Shown one piece after another: positions 1 through 9,881 of a stretch of DNA of 64,000 nt (position 1 is the first letter of the stretch; every line of letters starts with the position of its first letter). The translations under genes and the position numbers were made by a program. Under the pieces are notes generated by a model. That model made no database searches, had not been told where the DNA came from, and saw nothing but the letters and a program-made list of their open reading frames with translations. This stretch comes from Capsicum annuum (lineage: Eukaryota > Streptophyta > Magnoliopsida > Solanales > Solanaceae): assembly GCF_002878395.1 (NCBI RefSeq), contig NC_061115.1, positions 156,097,941 through 156,161,940 on the forward strand, read 5' to 3'.

Positions 1-398
1 TACCAGTATATTCCACATGCATACTCTTTCTTGCGCTATGATGTCTCATATCATAGGTTCTGATGATCAGATTCCTGACTGCACTTAGCCAGATTCAGTC
101 AGCAGCAGTAGATTCAGTAGTGAGTCCTCATATATCGAGGATATTCTTTTATTTCAATATTACAGTAGATTCAGTATTTTATTAGTTGGAGTTAGTTGGT
201 GTCTTGTCCCATAAACTCCATATTCAGACAGTTCATTTAGAGGCTTTTCAGACTAGACTAGGTTAGACAATATTCAATTTTCAGATATTATTATTAGTTG
301 CTATATTTATCAGTATTTAGATAATGAACCTTATGGCACCCTAGCCTAACTTTCGCATTATTTCAGTATTAATGTTCAGTGCTCACAGCAGGTACTAG
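1..398 (+). mobile_element. LTR fragment, chromovirus family F (copy 1)
   Basis: This stretch is closely similar to 831-1231 and, in reverse complement, to part of the complete LTR at 17437-19934 (shared blocks: the 'tatcgaggatattc' segment, the 'gatgtctcatatcatagg' segment and the 'gtgctcacagcag' segment). It is therefore the distal part of a Ty3/gypsy LTR in plus orientation, cut by the window start. It has no coding content. Confidence 0.75.
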
Positions 399-1277
399 AA
401 TCAATCCTTGGATTACACTAGCTGACAAAATCTAGTGGCTCACCGCGATGCCACCGCATCGTGGTAAAGGCCAAAATCGTAAATCCAGTGACGTGAATTT
501 TAATTTCTTTTAGGGGCAATTTAGTATTTTTCTATGAAACTAATCAGTTAAAACACGTGATTTAACCTCTAATAACCTAGTTAAGTTATTATTTCCTCAA
601 TTTCCCTCAAATCAAGTGTTTGAAAAAATGTCTAAAGGAATGCATTGTTAATAAGCAATTATTGTTATGCTTTAACGATTATGCCATGATTTTCTATCAA
701 TGCTATCGACTCCTAGGGGTATTTAATACCCGAAATCTAGTTGTTTACCTAGAATTACAGTAGCTATAGAATAATTAGTTACTGTTCATGCATATGAACC
801 TATGCATATTATCCTTACCTTATCTAGTATACCAGTATATTCCACGTTCTAATCGCATACTCTTTTGTTGTGCTATGATGTCTCATATCATAGGTTTGGA
901 TGCTCAAATTCCTGACCGTGCTTAGCCAGATATAGTCAGCAGGAGTAGATTTAATAGTGAGTCCTCATTTATCGAAGATATTCTTTTATTTCAATATTAC
1001 AGTAGATTCAGTATTTTATTAGTCAGAGTTAGTTGGTGTCTTATCCCATCAACTCCACATTTAGACAGTTCAGTTAGAGGTTTTTCAGACTATACTAGTT
1101 TAGACAATATTTAATTTTCAAATATTATTATCAGTTTCTATATTTATCAGTATTTAGATTATGAACCTTATGGGACCTTAGCCTAACTTCAACATTATTT
1201 CAGTATTTATATTCAATGCACACAGCAGGTACAAGTCATGTGTTAGTTTGTGGTCCTTTGGGGTCATAAGCACCGTG
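399..1277 (+). mobile_element. LTR fragment, family F (copy 2)
   Basis: This is a second, longer piece of the same LTR, directly downstream of copy 1 and in the same orientation. It includes the GC-rich 'ccgcgatgcc' motif region (about 440-465) and the segment around 'gtatttaatacccg', which is also present in reverse complement near 18740. Homology to the full LTR continues past 1231 ('gtggtcctttggggtc') to about 1277, where LINE sequence begins. The two tandem partial LTRs suggest unequal recombination or two nested insertions. Confidence 0.7.
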
Positions 1278-2010
1278 TGGCTTCCTAGATGCAGACTCAT
1301 GGCGTTACACAGATCCTCTTGCAATACTATCATCCGAATCCTTAATAGCTTTAGTAAGCATTCTGGGCAAAAGGTTAACCTTCTTAAGTCTAAGGTCATT
1401 TTCTCCACCAACTATAATCCTGCTACTCAAGGTGATCTTTCCTCTATTCTGGGTATCAAGGCCAATACATCCTTTGGGAAATATCTAGGTTTCCTAATGT
1501 TTCAGGAAGTCCTTAAACCTGCTCATTTACAATTCCTTTTGGATAATATGCACACCAGACTTACTGGATGGTAGACCAAATTCCTTAACATGGCAGGGAG
1601 GTCTACTCTTGCTAATGCCTGTCGTAGCATTATTCCCAAGCATGTCATGCAGTTTATTCTCTTTCCCAGTAAAATCCACAAGATCATCGACAGAACCCAA
1701 AGAAACTTTATTTGGGGGACTACTGACACTAAGAAAAAATGCATATGGTCAGTTGGGATACTGTCACCCTTCCTAAACACCACGGAGGGCTTGGGATGCA
1801 ATTAACTAATCTTAAGAATGATTCTCTTCTTTGTAGCCTGGCTTGGAGATCGCACTCCAACCCTTCCTTCATTTGGGCCCAGATTCTTACCAAGAAACAA
1901 CTCTCACAGAACCTCCCTTTCCCCTTCCCCTACCTGGAGGAATATACAGACGGGATGGTATCTTGGTCAAGATTCTATCCATTAGTCTATCCATGATGGT
2001 AGAAAGGTTG
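1278..2010 (+). pseudogene. LINE reverse transcriptase, C-terminal part
   Basis: Frames spread over 1248-1996 encode the post-catalytic part of a plant LINE RT. Recognisable blocks are 'SGQKVNLLKSKVIFS', 'GKYLGFLMFQ', 'NMHTRLTGW', then 'LNMAGRSTLANA', 'RNFIWG' and 'VSWDTVTLPKHHGGLGM'. These match the conserved thumb and connection blocks of L1 ORF2 in order. The YADD-containing palm is missing (5' truncation). A stop follows the tryptophan near 1573, and at least one frameshift lies near 1740-1800. Confidence 0.88.
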
Positions 2011-2323
2011 ACATCTGGAATGACCATTGGGTCCCTTCTCTATCCCCCTTTCTTTCTTTATTTAGGGCCCCTTTCCTAACCCTATCCCCTTTAAAGCTTA
2101 CTTCCCATTTGTAGAATGGGTTCCTTAGCCTAGCTACCTTGCCCTTCACCATTCCCACTCACCTGGAGGCTAGGATTAGGAACACTTTCTTTCCTGACCC
2201 TACCATCACCTCAGACTCCCCTCGCTAGCTCCTCACTGGTAGTAGGACATTTACTTATGGGACTGTTTACTAGTACTTATTGGCTAAGACTACCTTTGTT
2301 TCAATAGTGCATACCCACTGGAG

Positions 2324-2518
2324 ATGGATCTGGAAATCCAGAGTTCCAATAAACTCAAGTTTTTTCTCTGGCTTATTCACCACAATAGTCTTCCTACAAG
2401 ATCCACCCTAGCAAATAGGGGCATCAACATTTCCCTCTTTGTCCCAATTGTACTCACCCTCTTGAGAATATTAACCAACTTTTCTTTGTTTGTGGGCATG
2501 TCTTTTTTCTTTGGGTAA
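2324..2518 (+). pseudogene. LINE zf-RVT region
   Basis: The 64-codon open segment contains 'KLKFFLWLIHHNSLPT', the usual start of the zf-RVT domain that follows RT in plant LINEs (K-x-K-x-F-x-W-x3-H-x3-PT). The downstream cysteine/histidine pattern is degraded. The piece belongs to the same broken ORF2 as its neighbours and lies between the RT remnant and the RNase H remnant. Confidence 0.75.
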
Positions 2519-2589
2519 ATCTCCTTCAACAGTACAAGGGTGACATCTCTATCTCTCTTTTCTTTAATCCAGCTAATTGGATCAACACT

Positions 2590-3240
2590 TTGAAACTTCT
2601 CCATAATTCCAATTTTGATAACTTCATCTCTTGGTACACTGTACTTCTTTATGGCCTATGGACCATTTGGAGAACTAGGAACACTAACCTCTTTGAAAAT
2701 AAATCCTCTCTCCCCTTCTTTTCCCAAGCTTATACTGACGCTACTAAATTCTCTCACCTCAACCACTATCAACATCTTCCTACTCGTATTCCCATCCCTC
2801 TTTTATGGAATTCCTTCCCTAGACACTCATTCAAGCTCAATACGTACAGGTCCATCTTAGGCAACCCTGGAAATAGAGGAATTAGAGGGATCATTAGGAA
2901 GTCTATTGAATACTGGGTAGTGGGTTTCTCCCAATATTTCTCTCATGCAACCAATAATTTAATGGATCTTTTAGCTCTCCTCCAGGGTCTTAAACTGGTG
3001 ATGGAGGACAAGCTATTACCCATTGAGATTAACATTGATTCAAAGGAAATTATATTAATGCTTAAATAAGGAAACCTTCTATATAACTCTTTACTTCATA
3101 AATGCAGGTTGTTGTTAAGCAAATTGGGATCTCTGCTAATCCATTATTGCTATAGAGAATAGAATGGGGTCGCAGATACTTTAGTAAAATTGGGACCAAA
3201 GACAGAAACTCTAACAAACTGTAGTTTTTTTGTAACTCCC
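2590..3240 (+). pseudogene. LINE RNase H domain remnant
   Basis: Open from 2590 to 3069. It reads through a 'W-x2-W-x2-RN' block and then the plant LINE RNase H arrangement: a GIRGIIR-like first strand near 2870-2900, a leucine-rich 'LLALLQGLKL' helix and a 'PIEINIDSKEIILML' strand carrying an acidic residue. After a stop at 3067 the reading continues to 'NGVADTLVKLG' (about 3162-3195), the usual C-terminal helix of this domain. The N-terminal catalytic Asp is not clear. It is broken and non-functional. Confidence 0.8.
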
Positions 3241-3412
3241 CTTTTTGTTGGCCAATTTGTATGGGCAGATATAGAAGGAACTACTCATTTGAGAATGATA
3301 CCGGTACCTTCTTCTGGGCAAAGCCCAACTATTTCTCTTCTAGATCCTGACTGAGATCTATCTCTGTAAATATGACCTCTTATTTTACTTCACTTCCTAT
3401 TAACCAAAAAAA

Positions 3413-3530
3413 AGTTCATTGCATTTACATATACTAATGTTGGGGAAAAAATCCCAACATAAAAGACAAAAGGAAAAACTTTCATTTAAAAAATGGTGCC
3501 ACAATGAAAGCTTTTGCAATGAACTAATTT
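3413..3530. repeat. Small foldback segment
   Basis: The inverted pair 'gttcattgca' (3414-3423) and 'tgcaatgaac' (3515-3524) encloses a second inverted pair, 'ctttcattt'/'aatgaaag' (about 3479-3509). A perfect hairpin, 'atgttggg' 3437-3444 with 'cccaacat' 3453-3460, also lies inside. It could be a tiny MITE-like relic or simply the LINE 3' boundary. No target duplication is resolved. Confidence 0.4.
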
Positions 3531-3976
3531 TTTCTAAACTACACTATACTAGTGGGAAGTAGGGGATGATGAGGTCATGGGGGTCCAAGTGGAGCCTTTC
3601 GGCTATGGCCTAAAGAAAATGGGTCATTCGATAGAGCTCCATGTCCAGTCGTTGCTGATCAGTAGTAAGACTCTAGAAAAGAAAATCTAGGTCGTCCTTA
3701 GTCAGAGCAAATCAAGGTTGTTGGTTTTTATTATCTTATGCATGGTACGAAGAGGGTACCTTCTTCTTGCCATTTTTTTCTCTACTTCTCTTCTTTCTTA
3801 GTGATGTAATAAAAATGGGTTTAGAATCGAACACTAGCCTCTTTAAATAGATCAGTGAAGGACAAAATTGACTAATAAATGCTATACACGTGTAGAGAGA
3901 TGGTGAAAAGGCATATGAGAATAAGTAATGAAAAGGCGTATAAGAATAAGTAATGAAAAGTCGCAGCAGTTGAGTC
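3531..3976. other. Non-coding spacer with 25-bp duplication
   Basis: No coding signal that I can support. A 25-bp unit beginning 'gaaaaggc' is repeated in tandem at 3905-3929 and 3930-3954 with two substitutions. Confidence 0.6.
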
Positions 3977-4428
3977 ATTTCAAAACAATGCCTTTTCCGA
4001 AGGGTCATTATTACATTGAAATGTTCAGTGTATGAAGAAAAGGTTTCATTAATAGACCACTCGATAGGTGTATTATTTACTGCGTATTTTAGTCTTTACT
4101 CTGTAGACCACACATAGATTTATTATATATTATGAGTCTAGTCGATGAGTAATTTGTATAATCTCTTTAGAACATAATATTTAATAAATAAATTGGGAGG
4201 GGTCTTTTTAAAACAACGCCTTTTCTGAAGCATCATTATTACATTGAAATATTCAGTGTACGAAGAAAAGGGTTTCGTTAATAGACCACTCGAAAGGTGT
4301 ATTATTTACTGCGTATTTTAATCTATGCTCTGTAGACCACGCATATATTTATTATATAATATGAGTCTATCGATGACTATAGTGTATAATCTATTTAGTA
4401 CATAGTATATAATAAATGAATTGGGATC
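3977..4428. repeat. Tandem duplication, about 228-bp unit
   Basis: Copy 1 (about 3977-4200) and copy 2 (about 4205-4428) align along their length with an offset of 228 bp. Shared landmarks are 'cattattacattgaaat', 'aatagaccactcga', 'ggtgtattatttactgcg' and a terminal 'aattggga'. The copies differ at scattered positions and small indels. No protein is encoded. It lies just beyond the 3' end of the MULE transposase remnant and may be part of that element's terminal region. Confidence 0.85.
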
Positions 4429-4539
4429 GATAATGCACAACAAAAAAGATCAATTTTGACTGCAGTTCATTACCTTTGAAAACAGAATACACATTACAAA
4501 TTGTCTAGTGCATTTGACAAAAAAAAATACAATGCCAAT

Positions 4540-6660
4540 CCTATTTTCCTACATTAAGGCTACATGTTGTTCTCTTATATCCCAACCCTTTGCAGTTCTA
4601 GCACTTGCTCCTTTTCTTGGGCCTTGAAGACTCCAACACACCCTTAACACATTTCACCCTCCTCATCCCTAGTTTAGGATAAAAATCGATGGAAGAACTT
4701 GTATTTCTAGATACTCCCATGCCACGCTCCGTTTTAAATCTAGAGGTATTGCACAAATAGGTTCAAAATATGTAAGAAGGTATAATTCTTTTGAATATAT
4801 GGGCAAAGAGTAGTTGTAAATTCTACTACCATAAGCAGCCCTATGCTTCAAACGTGATGCTTCCATTGCATGAGAGCATGGAAATTTCACCAAGTCGTAC
4901 TTCCTGCAAGAACATGACCATTTTGATAGATTAACTTTTGCGGAAAGACCAAAACTAAACATGGTGAATTCGTTGGTGCTTTCATTTATATTGTTCACAT
5001 ATAATTTGTTGCCCTCTATCATGTTTTTCTTCAAGATCTTATCAACTTTGAGAACAAAAGTAGTCCTTAAATTGTTTACCTTGCATACTTCTTCCTGAAT
5101 ATTTTCCCAAACCTATGTGCAATTGAATTGAAGATGGATGCCACTGGATACTCTCTTTCATCAAGAAATATTTTGTTGAGCGACTCAACGATGTTTGTGG
5201 TCATGAAGTTAAATCTATTTCTTGAAAAGTGAGCCCAGCTACACTTTTCAAATCCAACATTATGCTCGAGGCAAGCTGTTGCGTTGAGACATTTTTATTT
5301 TAGGACGCAGAAGTAGTCATTGAATTCTTCCAACGTGTACGCCTAGGTTGTATGGTAGTACAAATGGAGATAATCTGCACAATGGTGATTCATTCAAATA
5401 TTTTCATGGAGATTCCTCATACAAACACCATGATGCAAAAGTAGATAATGCTTTACAAGGCCATTGGCTATGATTACATATTTGTCGAAGATAAATGCAC
5501 AATTCTTGTTTGTCGACAACAACGAACTTAAGCTTCTCAAAGAAGAAGCCCTACGATGCATCATTCTCTTTATCCACCACATAATACTATAAGATTTAGA
5601 TATGCTTCTGCGTATTTTATGCGACAGCAGACAACAAAACACCCTTGTACTTGCAAGATAAATGCACGCCATCAACAGCAACAACCTTTCTCATGTGTGC
5701 ATATCCACGGATGGAAGCCTCAAAAGCCTTAAAGTAGTACATAAACTTGCCCGGATCCTCCTTTAATATGAGGAATTTATAGACCTAGGATTGATACCGT
5801 TAAAAACATATGAAAAAGTGAGCAGCACTGCATATCTGTGCTCAGGTGTTTCTCAAACTATGTTTTTTGCAATGATGCCTGCCACCAACACTTCTAATAG
5901 CCTGACCTGTTATGTAGCTCCTTAAATATGATCCTCTCAATCTCTTTTGGGTATGGACCTTTGTTGTCAATGAAAAAGTTCAAACAAAGTGAGGCAATGA
6001 CGTCCGCAGTGACATTCGTGTGCTTTCTCATTATATTTTCAATGCACAATTATGCTCTCCCATGTACTTGTAGATTCTAAACCAACCCAATGCTTAGTTC
6101 GTATATGAGCGCACCATCCACAGGCAAGTAAGATCTACACATCTCACCCTGAAGTATTTTTTACAACTCTTCTCAGTTGTGTAATTGAAAGACAATTTCA
6201 CCGATGCCTTGTTTAATAAAAGCTTCAATATTTTCTTGTCCTTGGATGTTTGTCCTACACAAATACCGGTGCCATCCGATAAAGAGTGGATTTCTTGTGG
6301 TCTGTATTGCCCCTCCTCACTTCCTCCATACTCCTCTTATTTAAATTCTACAAAATTATCCCATTCACGTCCACCCATGCAATCGTATTCCATTGACCTA
6401 TCATCCACTATCGGGGGTAGGGGTGGAGGTGATGTGTAGGCTTCTTTCTGGGACCTTTCAAAAACTTTAACATGCAATATAGGCTTAAAATTATCAGAAT
6501 CAATGCAAAGCATGTATAATTCAACATGTCTATCATTCCTTATGAACGCTGGATAGATTTTTCCCCTCTCGTTCATCAAGCAACTAATAACCACATCACT
6601 TGGATCACAACTTAATTCACCACGAAGGGCAATGGACATTGTCTCCTTCAACGTGATTTT
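4540..6660 (-). pseudogene. Mutator-like (MULE/MuDR) transposase pseudogene
   Basis: A minus-strand decayed transposase. The N-terminal part (6651-6337) has a moderately conserved MuDR-type domain. Around 5700-5500 is the start of the transposase core ('VVAVDGVHL' followed by a KYKG-type block, then a 'VVDKENDAS' segment), in broken frames. The C-terminal part (5034-4669) has the SWIM zinc finger. Beyond it, at about 4650-4560, is a degraded Cys/Lys-rich knuckle as in other MuDR proteins. Stops and frameshifts occur throughout, so it cannot be active. I could not place terminal inverted repeats or a 9-bp target duplication with certainty. Confidence 0.88.
4669..5034 (-). pseudogene. MULE transposase SWIM finger segment
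   Basis: This 121-codon open segment contains 'CSCRKYDLVKFPCSHAM', a textbook SWIM motif (C-x-C-xn-C-x-H) of MuDR-family transposases, which binds DNA or partner proteins. After it comes the usual aromatic-rich tail ('LPIYSKELYLLTYFEPI', about 4745-4800). It is the best-preserved part of the larger pseudogene and ends at an in-frame stop. Confidence 0.92.
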
Positions 6661-7803
6661 CCAAACCCAATATTTAAGAGTCTCCTCTCATTCACCAGAA
6701 AATACACCACCAACAACCACATATTCTATAATAGATATGATATACCTCGATGCTAGTATTTAATAGACCCAAATAGTGGTTTATGAGCCTTGACTTAATA
6801 TACTGTAGTCGTCTTCTTCTTAGCTACTTTCTGTACAGTACCTGATCTCGCTTTTTCGACGACCATTAGAATAATCCAATGGATTATATCTTAGAAATAA
6901 CCTAAGGAGTGTTGGAATGTTGCTATTGAGCCTAGAATCTATTTCAAAATATGGAATTGATTTTCAAGCGTTGAATAAAAATAGATGAAAATGAGTGGCT
7001 AGAAATACTAAAAAATGGCTTAAAAATAGAGGTAATGTCACTTTTCGATGTATGCCGAAAAAATCAACGAAGAATGACCAGAAAATTACTGAAAAATCTG
7101 CAAAATAGTGGTTGGTAGTGGAGCCTGGTTGAGAAGCTTGAGCTTTTTCAAAAAAAAATTAATATCCAATATTTATATTTTTGGACATGAACTAAAATAT
7201 AGTTTTTAAAAAATATGGACTGAAATAGGAGTGGGACTAAAGTGCATATTTTTAAACTTATGTGCTAGGGTTGATATTTATTTTAGTGGACCCATTAGGG
7301 TGTCTGTTTTCCTAATTTTTCAACACTTGTGTCTCTTTTTAAAAACAAGTTCTCAAAGTGTCCTTTTATCAAATTGTCCCGAGTAACACCATATATTGAA
7401 AAGAGTAATTTGATAGAAGTGGTTACGGTTCTTTATCTAGTCCTAAGCTCTCCAAAGGATTTGACCCCAGACTACACTTATATGCCTATTCATCAAATTA
7501 AAAAGGAGAATAATTGTCCCATTTAGACTTGTCTTTGAAAAAGTTGATGGTGCAACCTTAAACGAAACAAAAATAATCTTACTTTTCGAATGTTTGTTCT
7601 GTAATAAGAACCCCCTTTTGATATTAAGAAATAAATGGAGCATAAATAAAACATACAGACGATTATAGTTGAGAATATTTTGAATTAAGCATGTTTAGTA
7701 TTACCTATTCTAATTCAGCAATCTAATATTCACTCTTATCCAAAACCTTCACCCTATATTTATGCGATGTTTAATTCAAAAGCCATAAGAATGTAAAGTA
7801 AAA
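6661..7803. other. Non-coding, AT-rich; no feature recognised
   Basis: Probably the upstream flank of the MULE relic (6661-7300) followed by unassigned AT-rich DNA up to the pararetrovirus. Short open frames here lack family resemblance. Confidence 0.5.
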
Positions 7804-7895
7804 TCACCAGAGAAGTTTTAAAGAACAAAGAGACACAACACAAGTAACAAACCAACATGCTACTCCAATTTTAATTCCAATTTCATGTTTAATCT

Positions 7896-8030
7896 TTTTT
7901 GTATCTAATTCTTCTTTCGAATTTATTATTTTTTGTACTATATGTTGTTGCATTTTTACTCCACTCTTATCTATTTGTATTCCTAAAAATTCTATCTGAT
8001 TTTTCATAATTTCAGCTTTCTTTTCGCTTA
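7896..8030 (-). repeat. Second copy of viral RT segment
   Basis: Nearly identical to 11937-12062 of the same integrant, and it encodes the same peptide run 'IEFLGIQIDKSGVKMQQ' in minus orientation. It stops abruptly at 8030, where inverted leader sequence begins. It marks a rearranged junction or a piece of a second viral copy. Confidence 0.9.
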
Positions 8031-8232
8031 GATGACCATATTTTGTTATGTATATGATTGGAGGGAATATTTTGAAAATAGCAATTTTATGAAAATGAAT
8101 AATTATTTATCTGATGTGATGGAAGATAAATTTAAAATAATTATTTTGTATGCACTTAAGGATATAAAAGTAGTAGATATAAGAAAAATCATATTAGAAA
8201 AAGCATTTGGTAAATATTATATAACTAGAGTA
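8030..8232 (+). repeat. Inverted copy of viral leader ORF (left arm)
   Basis: Reverse complement of 9125-9327 with few substitutions. The arm carries an open frame from 8032 beginning 'MTIFCYVYDWREYF', matching the minus-strand leader ORF at 9324. The 892 bp between the arms are unique viral leader. Confidence 0.92.
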
Positions 8233-8289
8233 TGTAGGGGGTTGCGGATCTATGCGGATAACTAACTTATGAAATAGATCTATTATATG
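8233..8289 (-). repeat. Viral leader end, terminal repeat (left copy)
   Basis: Direct repeat of 16809-16865 (shared block 'ggatctatgcggataactaa'). In viral orientation this is the leader immediately before the primer-binding site. Here it ends exactly where the primer site should begin and is replaced by inverted sequence. Confidence 0.88.
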
Positions 8290-8379
8290 TATAATGAATC
8301 TATTTTTCTTTGTGCGTGGATATTTCTTAAATTTTGTTTCAATATATTTTAATGATTTATTCTTTTCATAAGATGTATT

Positions 8380-8880
8380 CATTAATTTGTAAGGTTTATT
8401 ATTTTATCCTGTAGTAATTGTAGAATTACAGATTTCGGTATAATAATTTATCCTAATTGTACTGTAATGTATATCTAATTCTAGATTTTCAATGTTATTT
8501 ATTATCTTGTGTTGTTCTTCTCGTAGTGAGTTTTTTAAATTATATAAACTATCACATATACTTTTTTCTAAATTTTTTAAGGTTTCTTCTATCCATATTT
8601 ATTTTTCTTTTAGATTCTCCATTATTTTTCTAATTCGATTTTTATAATTAATTTCTTTATTTAGATTATCTTGATTTTCTCTAGTTTTTCTAATATATTC
8701 TAACATCTCTTAATCTGAATAATATCCTTCTGGGTAATTATCTAGGTATAACTGTGCTATCCAATTTATGGTTTCAATTTCATAGTCTAATACTTTTTCT
8801 AATATTATTTTCTTTATATCTATAATTTCTATATCTCTAAGTATATATAAGATTAAGACTTTAAGATTATCTATCATTTA
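8380..8880 (-). pseudogene. Leader ORF 2 of the EPRV, broken
   Basis: Beginning at the ATG at 8877-8875, the minus strand encodes a start 'MIDNLKVLILYILRDIE' that resembles the second half of the neighbouring ORF at 9324-9076, which has 'MIDKFKILILYALKDIK'. It is followed by a charged, probably coiled-coil segment rich in Lys, Glu, Asn and Ile. Stops occur near 8716 and 8608 and again further down. I do not recognise a described protein. It looks like a duplicated module of a virus-specific small protein. Confidence 0.5.
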
Positions 8881-9075
8881 AAATTGACTAAATATTTTAT
8901 TATAATATTTTGTAGTTGTTTGTTTTATCCTTAGTAGTTCTTTCACATTTTTATTAAGAAATTTTATATATTTTATCTCTTTAGTTTCCATGTATTTGTC
9001 TAAATTTAGTTTCATCCGTTTTTCTATTAACTGTATGTTTCTCATATCTTTTTCCAAAAAATTTTATGTAATTTA

Positions 9076-9324
9076 TCATGGTAAGTATTTGTAAGAGTAG
9101 TTAGGTAGGTATGGTATATAATTTACTCTAATCATATAATATTTACCAAATGCTTTTTCTAATATGATTTTTATTATATCTACTACTTTTATATCCTTAA
9201 GTGCATACAAAATAAGTATTTTAAATTTATCTATCATCATATCAGATAAATAATTATTCATTTTCATAATATTGCTATTTTCAAAATATTCCCTCCAATC
9301 ATATACATAACAAAATATGGTCAT
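9076..9324 (-). CDS. Leader ORF 1 of the EPRV, hypothetical small protein
   Basis: An 82-codon open frame on the viral strand, starting at 9324 with 'MTIFCYVYDWREYF'. It lies between the promoter/poly(A) region and the leader end, upstream of the primer site in the circular map. Composition is Ile/Lys/Tyr-rich with no transmembrane run or known motif that I can name. Residues 28-58 are similar to the start of the next leader ORF (8877), suggesting a tandem duplication. The 5' 200 bp also exist as an inverted copy at 8030-8232, where the frame remains open. Function unknown. Confidence 0.5.
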   Translation of the reverse strand: MTIFCYVYDWREYFENSNIMKMNNYLSDMMIDKFKILILYALKDIKVVDIIKIILEKAFGKYYMIRVNYIPYLPNYSYKYLP

Positions 9325-9327
9325 CTT
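9125..9327 (-). repeat. Inverted repeat, right arm (native leader ORF)
   Basis: Right arm of the 203-bp viral inverted repeat whose left arm is 8030-8232. This arm is in the native viral orientation. Confidence 0.9.
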
Positions 9328-9602
9328 AGATTACTATATACTAGATTATTCTTAAATAACATGTTCTTCGGACACTATTAGCATGGTAATTTGGATACTT
9401 TTTCCTTAAACAGCGCCTCTACTCTGGTTACTCCCCACCACGGCTTCTTGCCTCATTGGTTTCACCTTTAGGATGGCATAGTTCTTAGGGATTTTTCTCC
9501 GTTTCCACTTTGCTAATAAACTTCTTAACATATTATTCTTCGAATAATTCTACTGTAAAGCAACTAATATGAATTTATTTTATCATACCATAATTGTTGG
9601 AA

Positions 9603-9626
9603 ATTATGAATTTAGCTATTCATAAT
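9603..9626. promoter_or_regulatory. Perfect hairpin in viral leader
   Basis: 'attatgaat' (9603-9611) and 'attcataat' (9618-9626) form a 9-bp perfect stem with a 6-nt loop. It lies downstream of the poly(A) signal on the viral strand. Structured leaders are usual in caulimovirids (ribosome shunt), but a 9-bp stem alone does not prove that. Confidence 0.45.
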
Positions 9627-9729
9627 CATAAATAAATATACCTGTTCGGGTAGTTTTGATATTCTGAGGTTTGTTCCTCCATAGCTTTTTCCATTGAAAT
9701 ATATCTGTTTTTTAATTAACTAAGCAATA

Positions 9730-9735
9730 TTTATT
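9730..9735 (-). terminator. Viral poly(A) signal AATAAA
   Basis: AATAAA on the viral strand, about 70 bp downstream of the TATA box. Pararetroviruses place their poly(A) signal shortly after the transcription start and bypass it on the first pass, so the spacing fits a terminally redundant genomic RNA. Confidence 0.6.
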
Positions 9736-9801
9736 ACGGACAGGAGAGAGTATTTGTGCTTCAACACATGAAGGCTTGCTTTGCAATGCCTTCGGTTCCT
9801 C

Positions 9802-9810
9802 TTATTTATA
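9802..9810 (-). promoter_or_regulatory. 35S-like promoter TATA box
   Basis: 'TATAAATAA' followed by 'GAGG' on the viral strand, a context very like the CaMV 35S and related promoters. It lies after the end of the TAV frame and before the leader, where the genomic RNA promoter is expected. Transcription would run toward lower coordinates. Confidence 0.7.
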
Positions 9811-9881
9811 GAATGAATTTTTACAAAAGTCTTTACATTACTTACACGTTTTCTAAAAATCCTAAAAAGTCTCCTTATGAG

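Larger units (their letters stand above)
1278..3412 (+). mobile_element. 5'-truncated LINE (L1-type non-LTR retrotransposon)
   Basis: Plus-strand coding remnants occur in the order expected for the C-terminal half of plant L1 ORF2: end of the reverse transcriptase, zf-RVT region, and a plant-type RNase H domain. They are followed by a 3' untranslated stretch ending in a short A run at 3405-3413. The element starts downstream of the RT catalytic motif and abuts an interrupted LTR, typical of 5' truncation during target-primed reverse transcription. There are several stops and frame changes, so it is dead. I could not identify a convincing target duplication. Confidence 0.88.

Noticed and set aside
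3736..4008. 90-codon minus-strand open frame
   Set aside because: No family resemblance; it overlaps repeated non-coding sequence and includes part of the tandem duplication.
6661..7803. Search for a host gene between the MULE relic and the EPRV
   Set aside because: No codon-biased frame, splice pattern or conserved peptide could be supported.
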